Origin: Ignelater luminosus
Lineage: Eukaryota > Arthropoda > Insecta > Coleoptera > Elateridae
DNA: 64,000 nucleotides
Assembly: GCA_011009095.1 (NCBI GenBank)
Contig: VTPC01090942.1
Span: 34,111 to 98,110 of the forward strand
Direction of reading: 5' to 3'
The translations under genes were made by a program, and so were the position numbers. Positions 57,680 through 64,000 of the stretch are shown here, one piece after another. Under the pieces are notes generated by a model. That model had not been told where the DNA came from. It worked only from the letters and a program-made list of their open reading frames with translations, and did no database searches. Positions within the stretch are counted from its first letter, which is position 1. The number at the start of each line of letters is the position of its first letter.

Positions 57680-57695
57680 AAAGCAACCACACCTC
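57680..57695 (+). promoter_or_regulatory. Block-C upstream box
   Basis: AAAGCAACCACACCTC is identical to 51768-51783 and lies 71 nt before the TATA box. The surrounding ~100 nt are also alignable (AAAAT-T, AATA..-CCCACT), so the box may mark a duplicated promoter. Confidence 0.6.
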
Positions 57696-57749
57696 AAAAA
57701 AATCTGCAATATGACCCACTCCAATAGTAAGTCATACTTGATTTTCGGG

Positions 57750-57789
57750 CTATATAAACCCCAATCCTGCCGAATTCATTATAGTTTGT
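57750..57789 (+). promoter_or_regulatory. Core promoter: TATA box plus initiator
   Basis: CTATATAAAC (TATA base 57751) and TATAGTTTGT (57780) are 29 nt apart. The ATG is 43 nt further on. Confidence 0.8.
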
Positions 57790-57822
57790 ACATAGACAGA
57801 CAAGCATCAAACAACCCTCAAA

Positions 57823-58038
57823 ATGTTCAAATTGGTAAGAAGAATATTTCATTTCTAATACTGTATACTTGTAATTAGTTGTTACCTTTAACAGTTGGTT
57901 CTTGTATTTGCCGTCCTTTTCGCCGTGGCCATGGCTGCCCCTGAACCCAAACCACAATTCTACTACGGTGCCTACCCATACACCTACGGATACCCATACA
58001 CTGGTCGTTATTATGCTGGATACCTTGGATATTATTAA
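57823..58038 (+). CDS. Nplp4-like short secreted Tyr/Gly-rich peptide (block C)
   Basis: Exons are 57823..57834 (Met-Phe-Lys-Leu, donor GTAAGA) and 57895..58038 (acceptor TTTAACAG). The intron is 60 nt and the product 51 aa. The signal core is LVLVFAVLFAVAMA, then the canonical linker APEPKPQ. The tail is FYYGAYPYTYGYPYTGRYYA, then GYLGYY. It differs from the 51913 product in only a few positions, notably Gly-Arg-Tyr-Tyr-Ala in place of Ala-Gly-Tyr-Tyr-Gly, which adds the only Arg in a block-C tail. Candidate AATAAA is at 58101-58106. The plus and minus frames that overlap it in other phases are shadows. Confidence 0.93.
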
Positions 58039-58109
58039 ATTATTTACTGAAAGTTATTATATTCAATTTGGCCGTATGATAGAAAAATTTTAAAGGAATG
58101 AATAAATTT

Positions 58110-60540
58110 AGTTTGGAATAAATTGAGTTTTTTTATTAACTAATAATATTTAACGGTAAAAAGGCGGGTGAATTCTTGCACAGTGGTACCTACTTCTAAG
58201 GTTAGATGTTTTTTTGTTTTTTCCCAACTTTCTATTGGTACTGATAAATAATTGCAGATCATTTTAAAATTCTTATTGTAAAAACTATGAAAACTGAAAG
58301 AAATTAATTTTATCACATAGGATCTCTTAAAGATACGTGCCAGTTCTTACCAGATGGTCTTCAGAAATGTGTATCCTAAAATGTACTGTTCATGAGATAC
58401 AGTGTGTTTTAGAAAAAATGTGTCTATTTAATTTTTTAATCTACATTTTTCCTAATGATCGCGTCAATCACAGAGATTTATAAAATTGTGTAGTGATAAT
58501 TTCTCTAGAAGAAGAATATTTACTTCTACAAGAAGTTGTTTACTATGAAACTGATGTAAATATAGCCTAAATAGATTTTAAAAGCAATCAGCAATTCTGT
58601 AGATCATGAGAAAAAATTTTTATCCGTTTGCATCCTGCTCAACATTGGCGTCCAAATGAAGGACTTGATAACTCATTATTTGGGAGTAGATTGTCACGAG
58701 GTTGAATTGTGTTGATGTAGTTTCTTCCATTCCACAAGGTGAATCTTCCATTGCTGAACTGTGACTTGTGCAACTTGTCCCTTTAGGCTCTTCTCATCAC
58801 GAAACAGGTAATTTGTCATATTGTGTTGAGCAAGAACAGCAATGCTGGTTAAATTATGACTCAGAGACTTGAAGAATCTCAATGAAAGTTTTAAGATGAA
58901 TAATATTACAATTAGCAAAAATCTACAGTTGTGTTTAAAATTAGAACTGTATATTCATTTTGTAAAAAAAAATCTTGTGGTTAAGGTAATGACCAAATCA
59001 TAAAACTGTCAGTTAAAATTACAATTGTTAGAAAAACACGAAATCATCTAGGATATGATTTGCTCCGAAACAAGTGTTAGACGATTGCATCATATTGCAT
59101 ATACAAAACACTATAAAAGTTTCTGAACAATGAGAGGTGCAAGTACAAACAAATCTTTGCTGATAATTCTAAAAATCTCTCATGCGCGATAGATAGAATA
59201 CTCAAACCATCTTTCTTCATCACTAACTGAGAATAACTACAGGATTATTGTCATAGACATGATTGTAAATGTGGTTGACAATATTTGTAACCATGGCAAT
59301 AACCTTATTGTTAAACTAAAACGTACCAAAGATCGTCTTTTAACTTTTAAAGAAGTAAAAACATGCTCTTTAGTTGTTTACTGTGAAATTGTTTCCAATT
59401 GTCGGTATAGTGTAAAAAAAGACACAGAGATAGAGTCGAAAATAAGGCCAAACCAGAAAAAAGACTTAGAGGTGTATACTCATCTTAGAAAGGCAAATAA
59501 GAAAGCTTAACAAAATCCCAGATTGTTTACATACAAGCAGTGTTTAGTTTACTTCTGATTCACTAAGATAAAGTGCGTGCTATGAAGTAGTCACCATATA
59601 AAAGCACATTGTTAACAACATCTATTAGAGAAGTATGTCAAGTTACTAACCTTTTGAACAAATGTAGCCATCTTTTTGTTCTTCTAATCGATAATCAGAC
59701 GTAAGATGAGCTTACATCAGGTAATAATAAACTAAAGCGACAACACAAAACTTCTCTTTGTTGAGGATACTAGAAAATCTTTAAGGTGAGATGATGTCAA
59801 CATGGTGTCTGCAGATTCAGTGCTTTGCATTCTTAACCAAAGGAACAGTTCATAATTTTACTGGATTGCTGAATTCTAAAAGACATCACCAAAAATACAT
59901 TACATTTGATGCCAAGAAAATAAATATAAAAGCATTTAACATTTTGATATTTCAAAAATGTGTTATGGTTTCCAGCTTAATCATTTGAAGTTTTGTACTG
60001 ACATAGTTTTTACCCGTAGCCTACTGTGGACAGCAAGAACTCTGGAAACCTGTGAAGAATGGGAAATTAAAAAAGTAAAGGTCCACAACAAAAATAAATA
60101 ATTTAATGAATCACACATCTTAGCACAATTCACTCTTAGAAATGCAAAACAAACTTGTGTAACTACATTTTAAAATCAGAAAACCACAAGGAAATTAATT
60201 CAAAATTTGGGTCGTGAATTTTGATGAACTTTGAAGATAGGAATCATCATTTTGTACTTCTTTTTAAATAGCTTTTATTAGTCTAGTTAAGACCATTTAA
60301 AGGTAGATATTGTTTTATAAACTTTGTCTTTATCAAGTCACTTCAAGCTCTTCTCATGAGGAAACTCATTATTCCGAACGTGAAGTCCACTGAGCTAGTT
60401 TAGCAAACAATTTGGTCATGTTAGGTTTAATAAAAACAGCAGCGATTATGTCATTACTAACTCCTGCTTTTATAATTTTGCGATTTAATAGTATTGCAGC
60501 AAGTAAAACAACTTTTACGAACTAGGGCACATATAGATGC
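58110..60540. other. Intergenic DNA
   Basis: The segment 59325-59560 is homologous to 52680-52900 (repeat of unknown type). It includes an 83-residue plus frame (59259-59510) rich in Lys, which I do not recognise. Otherwise nothing is seen. Confidence 0.4.
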
Positions 60541-60544
60541 GTAT

Positions 60545-61886
60545 AGTTAAAGGCATTTTGGGAAGATAGGTCATAGATTACTACTCAATTCTTCTTTTAC
60601 TACTCCAGACGGCTATCTTCGATAGTGTAGAACTGGTCATAATTGAGCAATACTGGCTTTAAAATCTAAGGTTATACAGGGTGATCATTTTAAAACTTCC
60701 CACCTTGAATAACTCTTTAATTAGTAAAATTATCAAAAATCCCTAAAACGCTTCGAGTTTGTTTTGGAGGGCAACATTTAATAACCTACTCTAATCAGTT
60801 GGGAAACTTTCACCCTCCCCCCCCCAAAATTTTAAATAGCACTACCCCATGTGTGATATATCATTTTAAAGGGTATAACATTCTCAATCTTTAACATTAA
60901 AGAAAATTAAAATCGGTCCACCCGTTCGTGAACTAGAGATAAAAATGTATTTAATTTAATCAGTACATTTCTGCCTCTAGTTCACGAAGAGGCTGGGCCG
61001 ACTTTAATTTTCTTTGATGTAAAAAATTGAAAATTTTATACCCTTTAAAATGATAAATTACACTAGGGGTAGTGCCGTTTAAAATTTTGGGAAACTTTTA
61101 CCCTCCCCCCAACCACTCCCACCTCAAAGTTTTAAACGGCACTACCCCATGTGTGATATATCATTTTAAAGGGTATAACATTTACAATCCTTTACATCAA
61201 AAAAAGTTTTAAAGTCGGACAAGCCGTTCGTAAACTAGACAGAATTGTATTGATTAAATTAAATACTTTTTTATCTCTAGTTCACGAACGGCTGGACCGA
61301 TTTTGATTTTCCTTAATGTACAAGATTAAACATCGTATGCTCTTTAAAATGATATATTACACATGAGATAGTGCCATTTAAAATTTTGGGGAGGGGTGGC
61401 TGGGGGGGAGGGTAAAAGTTTCCCAACTGACTAGAGTAGGTTATTAAACGTCCCCTTCCGAAACAAACTCGAAGCGTTTCAGAAATTTTTAATAATTTTA
61501 CTAATTAAAGATTTATTTAAGGTGGGAAGTTTTAAAATGATCACCCTGTATAATTCTGAAGAAAATTTAAAATGAAAAACATGAGATTGTGCAAAATGCA
61601 AAATGAATAATTGTTATGAAATGTCAAAAATAATAAACAATCTCTCTGTATAGTAAATACTAATGAGACGCAACGGTGTGTATAATTCTTGTGAAATTGG
61701 GTAGCATTACATTTGCGCTATAGACATAACCTAAAATAGTTGAAATTTGAGATTAAAGAGGTACTTGACCCTGAAGAATAATAAGAAATAGTATAATCCC
61801 TAACTATACATTAAGAATGAAAAATCTCGTATTGAATAGAAATATGAATAGTAGTCTATGACCTATCTTCCCAGAATGCCATTGAC
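60545..61886. repeat. Outer inverted repeats enclosing a nested element
   Basis: The sequence around 60550-60583 (AGGCATTTTGGGAAGATAGG, then TCATAGATTACTAC) recurs inverted at 61851-61880 (GTAGTCTATGACCTATCTTC, then CCAGAATGCC). The fold-back element lies between them. I infer that an older inverted-repeat element was later interrupted. No target duplication was identified for the outer unit. Confidence 0.55.
60677..61548. mobile_element. Fold-back MITE with long inverted arms and internal palindromes
   Basis: Ends CAGGGTGATCATTTTAAAAC are exactly inverted and flanked by TA (60675-60676 and 61549-61550); the element is 872 nt. The arms stay similar for about 150 nt, through GCTTCGAGTTTGTTT, TAACCTACTCTA and GGGAAACTTTcACCCTCCC. 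The centre holds two nested palindromes, about 60822-61088 and 61120-61385, each built on CTCTAGTTCACGAACGGCTG and ACTACCCCATGTGTGATATA half-sites. There is no coding capacity. A transcript could fold almost end to end. TA duplication suggests mobilisation by a Tc1/mariner-type transposase. Confidence 0.75.
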
Positions 61887-61889
61887 TAT

Positions 61890-63780
61890 GTCTATCAGAG
61901 CATGTCCTATTGTGGTGTAATGTTTCTCTTACAAATACACGTATAATTATTCGGTTCACACTTTTATAATAATCTTCTTGTAAGTAACTCCAATGTTTGG
62001 AATTTTTGGAAAGAGTTAAGATAACTTTCTGCCGATACCTGAGAGATCGCGTGATTATTCTTTGCAGTTGTAGCTTGAAATCTGCTCTAAAAGGCCTAAT
62101 TTGTTCTAAACAATTGTATTTCAACCCGAAATACCTGAAAATTTCCTTGGGAAAGAATTGACTAATAAAATTACTACCGTTGTGGAATCTACAGATGGTC
62201 AAGGCAATTTTTTTTCCAAAAACTGCTTAACTATTGCCTTTTTTAGATTTGTAGTAAGTACACTGTGATGGAAAGATTTATTTTCATCAAACTTAGTGAT
62301 CCCTGACATTTTTCATAGGTGTTACTTATGAATAAAATGTCTTTGGCTATGCTAGACAGGCATGTACATGTTCGCTGATAGTTCATCTATTATCAAATTG
62401 TTTAAGACATTAGATAAGACAAATTCATGAATCTAAGGAGAATATTACATGAATTTTAATCACTCCCATAGTGAGATGATTCAAATTGTTGGTCTATTCA
62501 AAATTAACGGAGTACACATTCAGTTGAACTATGTGATATTGACATGAAGCAAATGCTTTGGACATATCCAAACAATCTTTTTCTGACGACACAATGAATA
62601 GAAAGATTGGGGAGCCGTCTGGCTATTATTTTTAAGCTAAGTCTCACAGAGATAGAGCTATGTTTCCCGTTGTTAGGTTTCCTGCCTTTGGAAGAAATAC
62701 AGTCTTGCTGTCCGAGATGATGCTGGGATATTTTCCCAAAATTATAAAGGCACTAAGAATGAGGACTAATTCTGAATATTAATGTTTCTGGTCATCAAGG
62801 GTTGCTGCAGATGAATAAGTATTTTTTATCTGAGTTGTCTTGCTCTTTTCAACTATCCAAAATTATTTTAAAGCTTAACGAATACTACATGTTTTGTAGA
62901 CGTAGTTTTGAGACTCTCTGCATAAAATGTTCAATACCACACGCAAGAGAAATTGATAAAAATTATGTAGACTAGACATATATGAATTTTCCAAATGGTA
63001 CAGTGTAAAATAAGCTTCACAATCTAGAGCTAAAAAATATACACCTAGCAGTCGAAATTCTCATTGTTATCCTTAGGAAAGAAAAGAATATCCTGATTTC
63101 AAACCCTAAATTTCCTTACCTTGTAATATAAATAGCTACAGTTTCCATGGGAAAAAGCTAATGCTCTCTTACCATCTCTGGAATGGTTTGTAATATGAAA
63201 ACCAAGGCAAGAAAACATTTAGAATTATTCGATTAGTTAATCTCAACTGGAAGATTGGTCAAACTAAAGTATACAATTACTTTCTGACTCTTGACCTTGG
63301 ACCTCTTGACCAAATTGGAGATGTTTGCTTCATTTGTAAAGCTCTTCTCAAAACATACTCAGTTGCAATTTTGATTTCTAGACGTCTTTTTAATTTTCAA
63401 CCACAAATCAATAAAAAACGAGATAATATTTGATTATGCCTAGCGCAGATTTAGACAGAATCTGGTTTTACATTTGTGTTGTTCAGTTTCAAATTCGTTA
63501 GTATTAGTGGATACGGCTTTTTCTTGCAAGATCAAACTAAAATAGGCGACAAAAACACATTAAATGAACACTAGAACTCTTTAGAATTTTAAAGAATTTG
63601 CGGCAGACATTTTGTAGAACTTTGCATTGCTATTATATTAATGTATTACAGTCTTGGAACTGTAACTCAGAATTTTCTATTTGTAGAGTTTTACAATAAA
63701 AATGCATTTTATTAATTATAACCAGTTTATTTATTCTATGGAACTTTTGTGATCATAATGCCAAATAATTGCAGATAATA
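61890..63780. other. Intergenic DNA
   Basis: A 132-residue minus frame at 61804-62202 overlaps the outer inverted repeat and has no motif I recognise; I do not call it. Nothing else is seen. Confidence 0.4.
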
Positions 63781-63789
63781 ATAAATCAT

Positions 63790-63861
63790 TTAATAATATC
63801 CAAGGTATCCTCCATATCCGTAATATCCAGAAGAGTATGGGTATACATTGTTTGTAAACAT
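63790..63861 (-). pseudogene. C-terminal fragment of a block-C peptide gene
   Basis: On the minus strand the reading VYPYSSGYYGYGGYLGYY-stop matches the tail of the genes at 51913 and 57823 (YPY...GYYGGYLGYY). It is preceded by Met-Phe-Thr-Asn-Asn in the same frame, 23 residues in all. The hydrophobic signal core, the APEPKPQ linker and the intron are all missing: the MF- start seems joined directly to the tail. Without a signal peptide this cannot be a normal secreted product. An internal deletion in a former family member is the simplest explanation. A functional remnant using another first exon beyond what I can see is less likely. Confidence 0.7.
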
Positions 63862-64000
63862 GGTCTTAATTGCCGAAACCCGGAACTTGAATAGGTTAGC
63901 TAACGTTGATAGCTTCTTCTTTTAGTTCAAAATTTAATAATGCCTTACTACGAGAGTTCTATCAAGCAGCTTTGTAAAAGAGGTGTTTTACAACTTCCTT
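63862..64000. other. Right window edge
   Basis: This would be the upstream region of the fragment at 63790-63861. I see no TATATAA at the family distance, consistent with a dead copy. Confidence 0.4.

Noticed and set aside
61804-62202. 132-residue minus-strand open frame
   Set aside because: It has no recognisable motif or paralogue, overlaps the outer inverted repeat, and shows no promoter like those of the peptide genes.

Overview
The window is AT-rich, intron-containing eukaryotic DNA from an insect, possibly a beetle (order inferred only). The evidence is a dispersed cluster of tiny two-exon genes for secreted Tyr/Gly-rich peptides resembling insect neuropeptide-like precursor 4 (Nplp4), and several insect-type transposons (irritans-type mariner, DD41D mariner, piggyBac-like, RTE- and R1/I-like LINEs, a Ty3/gypsy trace). 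No other host protein gene and no tRNA or rRNA was recognised. The host-gene content appears to be this one peptide family, amplified and then pushed apart by mobile elements.

Peptide family. Twelve members have a complete reading frame and one C-terminal fragment lies at the right end. Each complete gene has a 12-nt first coding exon (Met-Phe-Lys-Leu or a close variant), a short phase-0 intron of 54-146 nt, and a second exon of 141-174 nt. That second exon holds the rest of the signal peptide, usually an Ala-Pro-Glu-Pro-Lys-Pro linker, and an aromatic/Gly-rich tail. By tail the genes form blocks along the DNA. Block A (1379-12865, four genes) has YGYxPYAxGYYGN tails. Block B (17100-24951, four genes) has PWxYxYWGYAPYH tails ending in Leu-Trp. 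One intermediate gene lies at 27467. Block C (36919-63861, three genes plus the fragment) has YPYxYGYPY...GGYLGYY tails. Promoters are unusually rigid: TATATAA, about 30 nt to a TATAGTTTGT-like initiator, then 40-46 nt to the ATG.

Mobile elements, left to right: a GC-rich LINE reverse-transcriptase fragment (1-255); an RTE-like LINE relic (4018-5470); diverged repeats (7.4-11.8 kb); a non-autonomous Tc1/mariner-type element (15161-15986); a pogo/Tigger-like relic (21207-22792); a mariner with internal deletions (23736-24667) lying exactly between the TATA box and the initiator of a block-B gene; a DD41D mariner with one visible frameshift (32473-33778); a decayed piggyBac-like element with intact ends (38702-41314); inverted-repeat DNA carrying a relic of an uncharacterised protein family (41400-43081), with a second relic at 45500-46430; further LINE relics (43480-44660); a gypsy trace (47880-48110); a LINE 5' end with ORF1 only (48360-50470); a longer mariner copy (53574-54864); and a fold-back element nested between outer inverted repeats (60545-61886).

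The best candidate for something undescribed is the peptide cluster itself: fixed promoter geometry, block-specific upstream boxes, subfamilies ordered along the DNA, and one member whose core promoter has been split by a mariner. All statements come from reading the sequence; no alignment or database search was run.
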